A stretch of DNA of 64,000 bases from Molossus alvarezi. Taxonomy: Eukaryota; Chordata; Mammalia; Chiroptera; Molossidae. Shown here piece after piece: positions 11,589 to 25,200 of the stretch. The stretch lies in assembly GCA_037176705.1 (NCBI GenBank), contig CM073886.1, positions 124,001-188,000 on the forward strand, read 5' to 3'. Every line of letters begins with the position of its first letter. Within the stretch, counting starts at the first letter, position 1. The translations under genes and the position numbers were made by a program. The notes under the pieces were generated by a model. It was not told the DNA's origin. It ran no database searches and worked only from the letters and a program-made list of their open reading frames with translations.

Positions 11589-14500
11589 TTTCTGAGACCC
11601 ATGATCACCTCTTCTCTGTGCTCCATTACGACCCATGGTCTCCCCTGCTCTGTGCTCCTCTCTCAGACCCCTGGTCTCCCCTTCACTGTGCACCTCTCTC
11701 AGAGCCATGTTCTCCCCTTCTCTGTGCTCCTCTCTCAAACCCATGGTCTCCCCTGCTCTTTGCTCCTCTATCACACCCATGGTCTCCTCTCGTCTGTGTT
11801 CCTCTCTCAGTCCCATGGTCTCCCCTTCTCTGTGCTCCTCTCTCAGACCCATGGTCTCCTCTTCTCTGTGCTCCTGTCTCAGACCCATGATTTCCTCTTC
11901 TCTGTGCCCCTCTCATACCCATGGTCTCCCTTGCTCTTTGCTCCTCTCTCAGACCCATGGTCTCCCCTGCTCTGTGCTCCTTTCTCAGACCCATGGTCTC
12001 CGCAGCTCTGTGCTCCTCTCTCAGACCCATGGTCCCCTCTTCTCTGTGATCCACTCTGAGACCCATGGTCTCCACTGCTGTGATCTCCACTCTCAGAACC
12101 ATGGTCTCCCCTGCTCTGTGCTCCTCTCTCAGACCCATGGTCTCCCCTGCTCTTTGCTCTTCTCTCAGACCCATGGTCTCCCCTGCTCGGTGCTTTTTTC
12201 TCAGAGCCATGGTCTCCTCTTCTCTGTTTTCCTTTCTCAGACCCACGTTCTCCCCTTGTCCGTGCTCCTCTCTCAGACCCATGGTCTCCCCTGCTCTGTG
12301 CTCCTCTCTCAGACCCATGGTCTCCCCTGCTCTGTGCTTCTTTCTCAGACTAATGGTCTCATCTTCTCTGTGCTCCTCTTTCAGACCCATAGACTCCACT
12401 TCTCTGTGCCCCTCTCAGACCCATGGTTTCCCCATCTATGTGTTCCGCCCTCACACACATGGTCGCTTCTTCTCTGTACCTCTCTCTCAGACCCATGGTC
12501 TCCCCTACTCTGTCCACCTCTCTCATACCCATTGTCTCGCCTGCTCTTTGCTCCTCTCTCAGACCCATGGTCTCCCTGCTCTGTGCTCCTCTGTCTGAAC
12601 TTGGTCTCCCCTGCTCTGTGCTCCTCCCTCAGACACATGGTCTCCTCTTCTCTGTGCCTCTCTCTCAGACCCATGGTTTCCCCTACTCTGTCCACCTCTC
12701 TCAGACCCATTGTCTCCCCTGCTCTTTGCTCCTTTCTGAGACCCATGATCACCTCTTCTCTGTGCTCCATTACGACCCATGGTCTCCCCTGCTCTGTGCT
12801 CCTCTCTCAGACCCCTGTTCTCCCCTTCACTGTGCACCTCTCTCAGATCCATGGTCTCTCTACTCTGTGCTCCTCTCTCGTACCCATGGTCTCCCCAACT
12901 CTATGCTCCTCTCTCAGACCCATGGTCTCCTCTTCTCTGTGCTCCTCTCTCAGACTTATGGTCTCCCCTGCTCTGTGCTCCTCTCTCAGACCCATGGTCT
13001 CCCCTGCTCGGTGCTCCTCACTCAGACCCATGGTCTCCCCTACTCTGTGCACCTCTCTGACACCCATAGAATACTCTTCTCTGTGCCCCTCTCAGAACCA
13101 TGGTGTCCCAGCTCTGTGCTCCTCTCTCAGATCCATGGTCTCCCCTGCTCTGTGACCCTCCCTCAGACCCATGGTCTCTCTTCTCTGTGCTCCTGTCTCA
13201 GACACATGGTCTCCCCAGTTCTGTGATCCTCTCTCAGACACATGGTCTCCTCTTCTCTGTGCTCCTCTCTCAGCCTTATGGTCTCCCCTGCTCTGTGCTC
13301 CTCTCTCAGACCCATGGTCTCTCTTCTCTGTGCTCCTCTCTCAGACCCATGGTCTCCCCGGCTTTATGCTCCTCTCTCAGACCCATGGTCTCCCCTGCTC
13401 TTTGCTCTTCTCTCAGACCCATGGTCTCCCTTGCTCGGTGTTCCTCTCTCAAACCCATGGTCTCTCTTCTCTGTGCTCCTCTCTCAGACCCATGGTCTCC
13501 CCTGCTCTGTGCTCCTCTCTCAGACCCTTTTACTCCCCTGCTCTGTGATCCAATCTGAGACCAATAGACTCCTCTTCTCTGTGCCCCTCTCAGACCGATG
13601 GTCTCCCCAGCTCTGTGCTCCTCTCTCAGACCCATGGTCTCCCCTGCTCTGTGCTCCTCTCTGAGACCCATAGACTCCTCTTCTCTGTGCCCCTCTCAGA
13701 CCCATGGTCTCCCCTGCTCTTAGCTCCTATGTCTGACCCATGGTCTCCCATGCACTTTGCTCTTCTCTCAGACCCATGGCCTCCCCTACTCTGTGCTCCT
13801 CTCTCACACACATGATCTCCTCTTCTCTGAGCTCCATTCAGACCCATTGTCTCCACTGCTCTGTGCTCCTCTCTCAGACCCATGGTCTCCCCTCTTCTGT
13901 GCTCCTCTCAGACCCATGGTCTCCCATGCTCTTTGCACCTCTCTCAGACCCCTGGTCTCCTCTTTTCTGTGCTCCTTCTCAGACCCATGGTCTCCCCTAC
14001 TCTGTGCTCCTCTCTGAGACCCATAGACTCCTCTTCTCTGTGCCCCTCTCAGACCCATGGTCTCCCCAGCTCTGTGCTCCTCTCTCAGACCCATGGTCTC
14101 CCCTGCTCTGTGCTCCTCTCTCAGACCCATGGTCTCCCCTGCTCTGTGCTCCTCTCTCAGAACCATGGTCTCTCTTCTCTGTGCTCCTCTCTCAGACCCA
14201 TGGTGTCCCCTGCTCTTTGCTCCTCTCTCAGACCCATGGTCTCTACCGCTCTGTGACCCTCTCTCAGACCCATGGTCTCTATTCTCTGTGCTCCTCTCTC
14301 AGAACCATGGTCTCTCTTCTCTGTGCTCCTCTCTCAGACCCATGGTGTCCCCTGCTCTTTGCTCCTCTCTCAGACCCATGGTCTCCCCTGCTCGGTGCTC
14401 CTCTCTGAGACCCATAGAATACCCCTCTCTGTGCCCCTCTCAGAACCATGGTGTCCCAGCTCTGTGCTCCTCTGTCAGACCCATGGTCTCCCCTGCTCTG

Positions 14501-14690
14501 TGCCCCTCTCTCAGACCCATGGTCTCTCTTCTCTGTGCTACTCTCTCAGACACATGGTCTCCCAAGTTCTGTGCTCTTCTCTCAGACACATGGTCTCCTC
14601 TTCTCTGTGCCCCTCTCAGCCTTATGGTCTCCCCTGCTCTGTGCTCCTCTCTCAGACCCATGGTCTCTCTTCTCTGTGCTCCTCTCTCAG
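11589..14690. repeat. C-type higher-order block, copy C2
   Basis: Bases 11589-14260 match C1 at offset 7,801. Bases 14261-14690 match 48451-48880 at offset 34,190 and about 17525-17955 at offset 3,265. C2 therefore keeps the roughly 355-bp segment that C1 lost. It carries the GAACTTGG marker at 12597 and the CCATTACGACCC marker. The entry point at about 11588 lacks a 143-bp stretch that the right-hand relative has at about 54061-54204. Confidence 0.8.
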
Positions 14691-15860
14691 ACCCATGGTC
14701 TCCACTGCTCTGTGCTCCTCTCTCAGACCCATGGTCTCCCCTCTTCTGTGTTCCTCTCAGACCCACGGTCTCCCATGCTCTTTACACCTCTCTCAGTCCC
14801 TTGGTTTCCTCTTCTCTGGGCAACTCTCTCAGCCCATGGTCTCCCCTATCTGTGCTCATCTCTGAGACACATAGACTCGCCTTCTCTGTGCCCCTCTCAA
14901 ACCCTATGTCTCCCCTGCTCGGTGCTCCTCTCTCAGACCCATGGTCTCTCTTCTCTGTGCTCCTCTCTCAGACCCATGGTCTCCCCTGCTCTGTGCTCCT
15001 CTCTCAGTCCCATGGTCTCCCCTGCTGTGTGCTCCTCTCTGAGACCCATAGACTCCTCTTCTCTGTGCCCCGCTCAGAACTATGGTCTCCCCAGCTCTGT
15101 GCTCCTCTCTCAGACCCATGGTCTCCCCTCTTCTGTGCTCCTCTCAGACCCATGGTCTCCCCTGCTCTTTGCACCTCTCTCAGACACTTGGTCTCCTCTT
15201 CTCTGGGCTCCTCTCTCAGCACATGGTCTCCCCTGCACTGTGCTCCTTTCTCAGACCCATGGTCTCCCCAAATCTGTGCTCCTCTCTCAGACCCATGGAC
15301 CCCTCTTCTCTGTGATCCACTCTGAGACCCATGGTCTCCACTGCTGTGAGCTCCTCTCTCAGACCCATGGTCTCCCCTGCTCTTTGCTCTTCTCTCAGAC
15401 CCATGGTCTCCCCTGCTCGGTGCTTTTTTCTCAGAGCCATGGTCTCCTCTTCTCTGTTTTCCTTTCACAGACCCACGTTCTCCCCTTGTCTGTGCTACTC
15501 TCTCAGACCCATGGTCTCCCCTGCTCTGTGCTCTCTCTCAGACCCATGGTCTCCCCTGCTCTGTGCTCCTTTCTCAGACTAATGGTCTCATCTTCTCTGT
15601 GCTCCTCTTTCAGACCCATAGACTCCACTTCTCTGTGCCCCTCTCAGACCCATGGTTTCCCCATCTATGTGTTCCGCCCTCAGACACATGGTCGCTTCTT
15701 CTCTGTGCCTCTCTCTCAGACCCATGGTCTCCCCTACTCTGTCCACCTTTCTCAGACCCATTTTCTCCCCTGCTCTTTGCTCCTCTCTCAGACACATGGT
15801 CTCCTCTTCTCTGTGCCTCTCTCTCAGACCCATGGTTTCCCCTACTCTGTCCACCTCTCT
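14691..15860. repeat. Partial E-type block between C2 and C3
   Basis: Matches 6998-8167 of E1 at a constant offset of 7,693 (for example 15082 with 7389, 15331 with 7638). It contains the E-type units with CCCTATCTGTGCTC and the T-run unit. It ends in the GAACTTGG region (15898) and passes directly into C-type sequence, so E and C blocks are joined here without the rest of E. Both junctions lie within monomers. Confidence 0.78.
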
Positions 15861-17925
15861 CAGACCCATGGTCTCCCTGCTCTGTGCTCCTCTGTCTGAA
15901 CTTGGTCTCCCCTGCTCTGTGCTCCTCCCTCAGACACATGGTCTCCTCTTCTCTGTGCCTCTCTCTCAGACCCATGGTTTCCCCTACTCTGTCCACCTCT
16001 CTCAGACCCATTGTCTCCCCTGCTCTTTGCTCCTTTCTGAGACCCATGATCAACTCTTCTCTGTGCTCCATTACGACCCATGGTCTCCTCTGCTCTGTGC
16101 TCCTCTCTCAGACCCCTGGTCTCCCCTTCACTGTGCACCTCTCTCAGACCCATGGTCTCTCTACTCTGTGCTCCTCTCTCGTACCCATGGTCTCCCCAAC
16201 TCTGTGCTCCTCTCTCAGACCCATGGTCTCCTCTTCTCTGTGCTCCTCTCTCAGACTTATGGTCTCCCCTGCTCTGTGCTCCTCTCTCAGACCCATGGTC
16301 TCCCCTGCTCGGTGCTCCTCACTCAGACCCATGGTCTCCCCTACACTGTGCTCCTCTCTGAGACCCATAGAATACTCTTCTCTGTGCCCCTCTCAGAACC
16401 ATGGTGTCCCAGCTCTGTGCTCCTCTCTCAGACCCATGGTCTCCCCTGCTCTGTGCCCCTCCCTCAGACCCATGGTCTCTCTTCTCTGTGCTCCTGTCTC
16501 AGACACATGGTCTCCCCAGTTCTGTGATCGTCTCTCAGACACATGGTCTCCTCTTCTCTGTGCTCCACTCTCAGCCTTATGGTCTGCCCTGCTCTGTGCT
16601 CCTCTCTCAGACCCATGGTCTCTCTTCTCTGTGCTCCTCTCTCAGACCCATGGTCTCCCCGGCTTTATGCTCCTCTCTCAGACCCATGGTCTCCCCTGCT
16701 CTTTGCTCTTCTCTCAGACCCATGGTCTCCCTTGCTCGGTGTTCCTCTCTCAAACCCATGGTCTCTCTTCTCTGTGCTCCTCTCTCAGACCCATGGTCTC
16801 CCCTGCTCTGTGCTCCTCTCTCAGACCCTTTTACTCCCCTGCTCTGTGATCCAATCTGAGACCCATAGACTCCTCTTCTCTGTGCCCCTCTCAGACCGAT
16901 GGTCTCCCCAGCTCTGTGCTCCTCTCTCAGACCCATGGTCTCCCCTGCTCTGTGCTCCTCTCTGAGACCCATAGACTCCTCTTCTCTGTGCCCCTCTCAG
17001 ACCCATGGTCTCCCCTGCTCTTTGCTCCTATGTCTGACCCATGGTCTCCCATGCACTTTGCTCTTCTCTCAGACCCATGGCCTCCCCTACTCTGTGCTCC
17101 TCTCTCACACCCATGATCTCCTCTTCTCTGAGCTCCATTCAGACCCATGGTCTCCACTGCTCTGTGCTCCTCTCTCAGACCCATGGTCTCCCCTCTTCTG
17201 TGCTCCTCTCAGACCCATGGTCTCCCATGCTCTTTGCACCTCTCTCAGACCCCTGGTCTCCTCTTTTCTGTGCTCCTTCTCAGACCCATGGTCTCCCCTA
17301 CTCTGTGCTCCTCTCTGAGACCCATAGACTCCTCTTCTCTGTGCCCCTCTCAGACCCATGGTCTCCCCAGCTCTGTGCTCCTCTCTCAGACCCATGGTCT
17401 CCCCTGCTCTGTGCTCCTCTCTCAGAACCATGGTCTCTCTTCTCTGTGCTCCTCTCTCAGACCCATGGTGTCCCCTGCTCTTTGCTCCTCTCTCAGACCC
17501 ATGGTCTCTACTGCTCTGTGACCCTCTCTCAGACCCATGGTCTCTCTTCTCTGTGCTCCTCTCTCAGAACCATGGTCTCTCTTCTCTGTGCTCCTCTCTC
17601 AGACCCATGGTGTCCCCTGCTCTTTGCTCCTCTCTCAGACCCATGGTCTCCCCTGCTCGGTGCTCCTCTCTGAGACCCATAGTATACCCCTCTCTGTGCC
17701 CCTCTCAGAACCATGGTGTCCCAGCTCTGTGCTCCTCTATCAGACCCATGGTCTCCCCTGCTCTGTGCCCCTCTCTCAGACCCATGGTCTCTCTTCTCTG
17801 TGCTACTCTCTCAGACACATGGTCTCCCAAGTTCTGTGCTCTTCTCTCAGACACATGGTCTCCTCTTCTCTGTGCCCCTATCTTAGCCTTATGGTCTCCC
17901 CTGCTCTGTGCTCCTCTCTCAGACC
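15861..17925. repeat. C-type higher-order block, copy C3
   Basis: Matches C1 from 4759 at offset 11,102, C2 from about 12786 at offset 3,301, and C5 at offset 30,889, changing to 30,925 after about 17530. The 36-bp change in offset equals one monomer. Around 17320-17400 it has one fewer canonical unit than C2 and C5. It is followed directly by E2. Confidence 0.8.
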
Positions 17926-20900
17926 CATGGTCTCTCTTCTCTGTGCTCCTCTCTCAGACCCATGTTCTCCCCGGCTCTTTGCTCCTCTCTCAGACCCATG
18001 GTCTCCCCTGCTCTTTGCTCTTCTCTCAGACGCATGGTCTCCCCTGCTCGGTGTTCCTCTCTCAGACGAATGGTCTCTCTTCTCTGTGCTCCTCTCTCAG
18101 ACCCATGGTCTCCCCTGCTCTGTGCTCCTCTCTCAGACCCTTGGACTCCCCTGCTCTCTGCTCCTCTCTGAGACCCATAGACTCCTCTTCTCTGTGCCCC
18201 TCTCAGACCCATGGTCTCCCCAGCTCTGTGCTCCTCTCTGAGACCCATAAACTCCACTACTCTGTGCCCCTCTCATACCCATGGTCTCCCTTGCTCTTTG
18301 CTCCTCTGTCAGACCCATGGTCTCCCCTGCACTTTGCTCTTCTCTCAGACCCATGTCCTCCCCTACTCTGTGCTCCTCTCTCACACCCATGATCTCCTCT
18401 TCTCTGTGCTCCATTCAGACCCATGGTCTCCACTGCTCTGTGCTCCTCTCTCAGACCCATGGTCTCCCCTCTTCTGTGTTCCTCTCAGACCCATGGTCTC
18501 CCATGCTCTTTACACCTCTCTCAGGCCCTTGGTTTCCTCTTCTCTGGGCACCTCTCTCAGCCCATGGTCTCCCCTATCTGTGCTCGTCTCTGAGACACAT
18601 AGACTCGCCTTCTCTGTGCCCCTCTCAAACCCTATGTCTCCCCTGCTCGGTGCTCCTCTCTCAGACCCATGGTCTCTCTTCTCTGTGCTCCTCTCTCAGA
18701 CCCATGGTCTCCCCTGCTCTGTGCTCCTCTCTCAGTCCCATGGTCTCCCCTGCTGTGTGCTCCTCTCTGAGACCCATAGACTCCTCTTCTCTGTGCCCCG
18801 CTCAGAACCATGGTCTCCCCAGCTCTGTGCTCCTCTCTCAGACCCATGGTCTCCCCTCTTCTGTGCTCCTCTCAGACCCATGGTCTCCCCTGCTCTTTGC
18901 ACCTCTCTCAGACACTTGGTCTAATCTTCTCTGGACTCCTCTCTCAGCACATGGTCTCCCCTGCACTGTGCTCCTTTCTCAGACCCATGGTCTCCCCAAA
19001 TCTGTGCTCCTCTCTCAGACCCATGGTCCCCTCTTCTCTGTGATCCACTCTGAGACCCATGGTCTCCACTGCTGTGAGCTCCTCTCTCAGACCCATGGTC
19101 TCCCCTGCTCTTTGCTCTTCTCTCAGACCCATGGTCTCCCCTGCTTGGTGCTTTTTTCTCAGAGCCATGGTCTCCTCTTCTCTGTTTTCCTTTCACAGAC
19201 CCACGTTCTCCCCTTGTCTGTGCTACTCTCTCAGACCCATGGTCTCCCCTGCTCTGTGCTCTCTCTCAGACCCATGGTCTCCCCTGCTCTGTGCTCCTTT
19301 CTCAGACTAATGGTCTCATCTTCTCTGTGCTCCTCTTTCAGACCCATAGACTCCACTTCTCTGTGCCCCTCTCAGACCCATGGTTTCCCCATCTATGTGT
19401 TCCGCCCTCAGACACATGGTCGCTTCTTCTCTGTGCCTCTCTCTCAGACCCATGGTCTCCCCTACTCTGTCCACCTTTCTCAGAACCATTTTTTCCCCTG
19501 CTCTTTGCTCCTCTCTCAGACACATGGTCTCCTCTTCTCTGTGCCTCTCTCTCAGACCCATGGTTTCCCCTACTCTGTCCACCTCTCTCAGACCCATTGT
19601 CTCCCCTGCTCTTTGCTCCTTTCTGAGACCCATGATCACCTCTTCTCTGTGCTCCATTACGACCCATGGTCTCCACTGCTCTGTGCTCCTCTCTAAGACC
19701 CATGGTCTCCCCTGCTCTGTGCTCCTCTCTGAAACCCATGGTCTCCCCTGCTCTGTGCTCCTATCTCAGACCCACAGACTCCTCTTCTCTGTGCCCCCTC
19801 AAACCCAGAATTTCCCCTGCTCTGTGCTCCTCTCTCAGACCCAGGGTCTCCGCTGCTCTGTGCACCTCTCTCAGACTCATGGTTTCCTCTTCTCTCTGCT
19901 CCTCTCTCAGAGCCATGGTCTCCCTTGCTCTGTGCTCCTCTCTAAGACCCATGCTCTCCTTTTCTCTGGGCTCCTCTGTAAGACCCATACACTCCTCTAG
20001 TCTGGGCTCCTCTCTCAGACACATGGTCTGCTCTTCTCTTTGTTCCTATCTCAGTCCCATGGTATCCCCTTTTCTGTGCTCCTATCTTAGTCCCATGGTA
20101 TCCTCTTCTCTGTGCTCCTCTCTCAGACCCATGTTTTCCCATGCTCTGTGCTCCTATCTCAGACACATGGTCTCCCCTGCTCTGTGCCCCTCTCTCAGAC
20201 ACATGTTCTCCTCTTCTCGGGGCTCCTCTGTAAGACCCATATACTCCTCTTCTCTGGGCTCTTCTCTCACACCCATTGTTTCCTCTTCTCCTGGCTTCTC
20301 TCTCAGACCCAGGGTCTCCCCTGCTCTTTGCTCCTCTCTCAGTCCCATGGTCTCCCCTTCTCTGTGCTCCTCTCTCAGACCCATGGTCTGCCCTGCTCTG
20401 TGCTACTCTCCAGGTACCATGGCGACATCTTCTCTGTGCTCCACTCTCTGACCCATGGTCTCCTCTTCTCTGTGCTCCTCTCTCAGACCCGTGGTCTCCT
20501 CTGCTCTGTGCTCCTCTCCCGGACCCAATTTCTCCCCTGCTCTGTGCTCCTCTCTCAGACCCATGGTCTCTTCTTCTCTGGGCCCCTCTCTCATAACCAT
20601 GGTCTCCTCTTCTCTGGGATCCTCTCTCTGACCCATGGTCTCTCCTGCTCTGTGCGCCTCTCTCAAACCCATGGTCTCCCCTGCTCTTTGCTCCTCTCTC
20701 AGACCCATGGTCTCCTCTCGTCTGTGCTCCTCTCTCAGAGCCATGGTCTCCCCTTCTCTGTGTTCCTCTCTCAGTCCCATGGTCTCCCCTTCTCTGTGCT
20801 CCTCTCTGAGACACATAGACTCGCCTTCTCTGTGCCCCTCTCAAACCCTATGTCTCCCCTGCTCGGTGCTCCTCTCTCAGACCCATGGTCTCTCTTCTCT

Positions 20901-22266
20901 GTGCTCCTCTCTCAGACCCATGGTCTCCCCTGCTCTGTGCTCCTCTCTCAGTCCCATGGTCTCCCCTGCTGTGTGCTCCTCTCTGAGACCCATAGACTCC
21001 TCTTTTCTGTGCCCCGCTCAGAACCATGGTCTCCCCAGCTCTGTGCTCCTCTCTCAGACCCATGGTCTCCCCTGCTCTGTGCTCCTCTCTCAGACCCATG
21101 TTCTCCCCTGCTCGGTGCTCCTCTCTCAGACCCATGGTCTCTCTTCTCTGTGCTCCTCTCTCAGACCCATGGTCTCCCCTGCTCTGTGCTCCTCATTCAG
21201 TCCCATGGTCTCCCCTGCTGTGTGCTCCTCTCTGAGACCCATAGACTCCTCTTCTCTGTGCCCCTCTCAGACCCATGGTCTCGCCAGCTCAGTGCTCCTC
21301 TCTCAGACCCATGGTCTCCCCTCTTCTGTGCTCCTCTCAGACCCATGTTCTCCCCTGCTCTTTGCACCTCTCTCAGACACTTGGTCTCCTCTTCTCTGGG
21401 CTCCTCTCTCAGCACATGGTCTCCCCTGCTCTGTGCTCCTTTCTCAGACCCATGGTCTCCCCAGCTCTGTGCTCCTCTCTCAGACCCATGGTCCCCTCTT
21501 CTCTGTGATCCACTCTGAGACCCATGGTCTCCACTGCTGTGAGCTCCACTCTCAGAACCATGGTCTCCCCTGCTCTGTGCTCCTCTCTCAGACCCATGGT
21601 CTCCCCTGCTCTTTGCTCTTCTCTCAGACCCATGGTCTCCCCTGCTCGGTACTTTTTTCTCAGAGCCATGGTCTCCTCTTCTCTGTTTTCCTTTCTCAGA
21701 CCCTCGTTCTCACCTTGTCTGTGCTCCTCTCTCAGACCCATGGTCTCCCCTGCTCTGTGCTCCTCTCTCAGACCCATGGCCTTCCCTGCACTGTGCTCCT
21801 TTCTCAGACTAATGGTCTCATCTTCTCTGTGCTCCTCTTTCAGACCCATAGGCTCCCCTTCTCTGTGCCCCTCTCAGACCCATGGTTTCCCCATCTATGT
21901 GTTCCGCCCTCACACACATGGTCGCTTCTTCTCTGTGCCTCTCTCTCAGACCCATGGTCTCCACTACTCTGTCCTCCTCTCTCAGACCCATTGTCTCGCC
22001 TGCTCTTTGCTCCTCTCTCAGACCATTGGTCTCCCTGCTCTGTGCTCCTCTGTCTGAACTTGGTCTCCCCTGCTCTGTGCTCTTCCCTCAGACACATGGT
22101 CTCCTCTTCTCTGTGCCTCTCTCTCAGACCCATGGTTTCCCCTACTCTGTCCACCTCTCTCAGACCCATTGTCTCCCCTGCTCTTTGCTCCTTTCTGATA
22201 CCCATGATCACCTCTTCTCTGTGTTCCATTACGACCCATGTTCTCCCCTGCTCTGTGCTCTTCTCT
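17926..22266. repeat. E-type higher-order block, copy E2
   Basis: Second complete E block, 11,421 bp downstream of E1. Its GGTACC marker at 20413-20418 falls at the predicted position. Small differences from E1 include T at 20088 (C at 8667). Its right end diverges from E1 near 10850/22266: E1 re-enters E-type sequence while E2 passes into C-type sequence (22267-22980, matching C1 at offset 17,260). From about 21246 onward it is also part of the first A unit. Confidence 0.83.
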
Positions 22267-25200
22267 CAGACCCCTGGTCTCCCCTTCACTGTGCACCTCT
22301 CTCAGACCCATGGTCTCTCTACTCTGTGCTCCTCTCTTGTACCCATGGTCTCCCCAACTCTGTGCTCCTCTCTCAGACCCATGGTCTCCTCTTCTCTGTG
22401 CTCCTCTCTCAGACTTATGTTCTCCCCTGCTCTGTGCTCCTCTCTCAGACCCATGGTCTCCCCTGCTCGGTGCTCCTCACTCAGACCCATGGTCTCCCCT
22501 ACTCTGTGCTCCACTCTGAGACCCATAGAATACTCTTCTCTGTGCCCCTCTCAGAACCATGGTGTCCCAGCTCTGTGCTCCTCTCTCAGACCCATGGTCT
22601 CCCCTGCTCTGTGCCGCTCTCTCAGACCCATGGTCTCTCTTCTCTGTGCTCCTCTCTCAGACACATGGTCTCCCCAGTTCTGTGATCCTCTCTCAGACAC
22701 CTGGTCTCCTCTTCTCTGTGCTCCTCTCTCAGCCTTATGGTCTCCCCTGCTCTGTGCTCCTCTCTCAGATCCATGGTCTCTCTTCTCTGTGATCCTCTCT
22801 CAGACCCATGGTCTCCCCGGCTTTATGCTCCTCTCTCAGACCCATGGTCTCCCCTGCTCTTTGCTCTTCTCTCAGACCCATGGTCTCCCTTGCTCGGTGT
22901 TCCTCTCTCAAACCCATGGTCTCTCTTCTCTGTGCTCCTCTCGCAGACCCATGGTCTCCCCTGCTCTGTGCTCCTCTCTGAGACCCATAGACTCCTCTTC
23001 TCTGTGCCCCTCTCAGACCCATGGTCTCCCCTGCTCTTTGCTCCTCTGTCTGACCCATAGTCTCCCATGCCCATTGCTCTTTTCTCAGACCCATGGCCTC
23101 CCCTACTCTGTGCTCCTCTCTCACACCCATGATCTCCTCTTCTCTGAGCTCCATTCAGACCCATGGTCTCCACTGCTCTGTGCTCCTCTCTCAGACCAAT
23201 GGTCTCCCCTCTTCTGTGCTCCTCTCAGACCCATGGTCTCTCTTCTCTGTGCTCATCTCTCAGACCCATGGTCTCCCCAGCTCTGTGCTCCTCTCTCAGA
23301 CCCATGGTCCCCTCTTCTCTGTGATCCACTCTGAGACCCATGGTCTCCACTGCTGTGAGTTCCACTCTCAGAACCATGGTCTCCCCTGCTCTGTGCTCCT
23401 CTCTCAGACCCATGGTCTCCCCTGCTCTTTGCTCTTCTCTCAGACCCATGGTCTCCCCTGCTCGGTACTTTTTTCTCAGAGCCATGGTCTCCTCTTCTCT
23501 GTTTTCCTTTCTCAGACCCACGTTCTCCCCTTGTCTGTGCTCCTCTCTCAGACCCATGGTCTCCCCTGCTCTGTGCTCCTCTCTCAGACCCATGGTCTCG
23601 CCTGCTCTGTGCTCTTTTCTCAGACTAATGGTCTCATCTTCTCTGTGCTCCTCTTTCAGACCCTTAGACTCCACTTCTCTGTGCCCCTCTCAGACCCATG
23701 GTTTCCCCATCTATGTGTTCCGCCCTCAGACACATGGTCGCTTCTTCTCTGTGCCTCTCTCTCAGACCCATGGTCTCCACTACTCTGTCCTCCTCTCTCA
23801 GACCCATTGTCTCGCCTGCTCTTTGCTCCTCTCTCAGACCCTTGGTCTCCCCTGCTCTTTGCTCCTCTGTCTGACCCATGGTCTCCCATGCACTTTGCTC
23901 TTCTCTCAGACCCATGGCCTCCCCTACTCTGTGCTCCTCTCTCACACCCATGATCTCCTCTTCTCTGAGCTCCATTCAGACCCATGGTCTCCACTGCTCT
24001 GTGCTCCTCTCTCAGACCAATGGTCTCCCCTCTTCTGTGCTCCTCTCAGACCCATGGTCTCTCTTCTCTGTGCTCCTCTCTCAGACCCATGGTCTCCCCT
24101 GCTCTGTGCTCCTCTCTCAGTCCCATGGTCTCCCCTGCTGTGTGCTCCTCTCTGAGACCCATAGACTCCTCTTTTCTGTGCCCCGCTCAGAACCATGGTC
24201 TCCCCAGCCCTGTGCTCCTCTCTCAGACCCATGGTCTCCCCTGCTCTGTGCTCCTCTCTCAGACCCATGTTCTCCCCTGCTCGGTGCTCCTCTCTCAGAC
24301 CCATGGTCTCTGTTCTCTGTGCTCCTCTCTCAGACCCATGGTCTCCCCTGCTCTGTGCTCCTCTCTCAGTCCCATGGTCTCCCCTGCTGTGTGCACCTCT
24401 CTGAGACCCATAGACTCCTCTTCTCTGTGCCCCTCTCAGACCCATGGTCTCGCCAGCTCTGTGCTCCTCTCTCAGACCCATGGTCTCCCCTCTTCTGTGC
24501 TCCTCTCAGACCCATGTTCTCCCCTGCTCTTTGCACCTCTCTCAGACACTTGGTCTCCTCTTCTCTGGGCTCCTCTCTCAGCACATGGTCTCCCCTGCTC
24601 TGTGCTCCTTTCTCAGACCCATGGTCTCCCCAGCTCTGTGCTCCTCTCTCAGACCCATGGTCTCCCCTACTCTGTGCTCCTCTCTCAGACCCATAGACTT
24701 CTCTTCTCTGTGCCCCTCTAAGACCCAAGGTCTCCCCTGCTCTGTGCTCCTCTCAGACTCATGGTTTCATCTCATCTGTGCTCCTCTCTCAGACCCATGG
24801 TCTCCTTTTCTCTGGGCTCCTCTGTCAGACCCATGGTCTCCTCTTCTCTGTGCTCCTCTCTCAGACCCATGGTATCCTTTTCTCTGGGCTCCTCTGTAAG
24901 ACCCATATACTACTCTTCTCTGGGCTCCTCTCTAAGATGCATGGTCTCCTCTTCTCTGTGCTCCCCTCTCAGACCCATGGTCTCCTTTTCTCTGGGCTCC
25001 TTTGTCAGACCCATGTTGTCCTCTTCTCTGTGCTCCTCTCTCAGACCCATGGTCTCCTTTTCTCTGGGATCCTCTGTAAGACCCATATACTCCTCTTCTC
25101 TGGGCTCCTCTCTAAGATGCATGGTCTCCTCTTCTCTGTGCTCCTCTCTCAGACCCATGGTCTCCTTTTCTCGGGGCTCCTCTGTAAGACCCATATACTC

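Noticed and set aside
20635..23334. 899-codon open stretch on the + strand, and many others of 200-700 codons
   Set aside because: It is only the 12-residue repeat read through three phases. All three + frames are open in the same place, block copies are interrupted at different points, and there is no conserved domain, signal peptide or gene structure.
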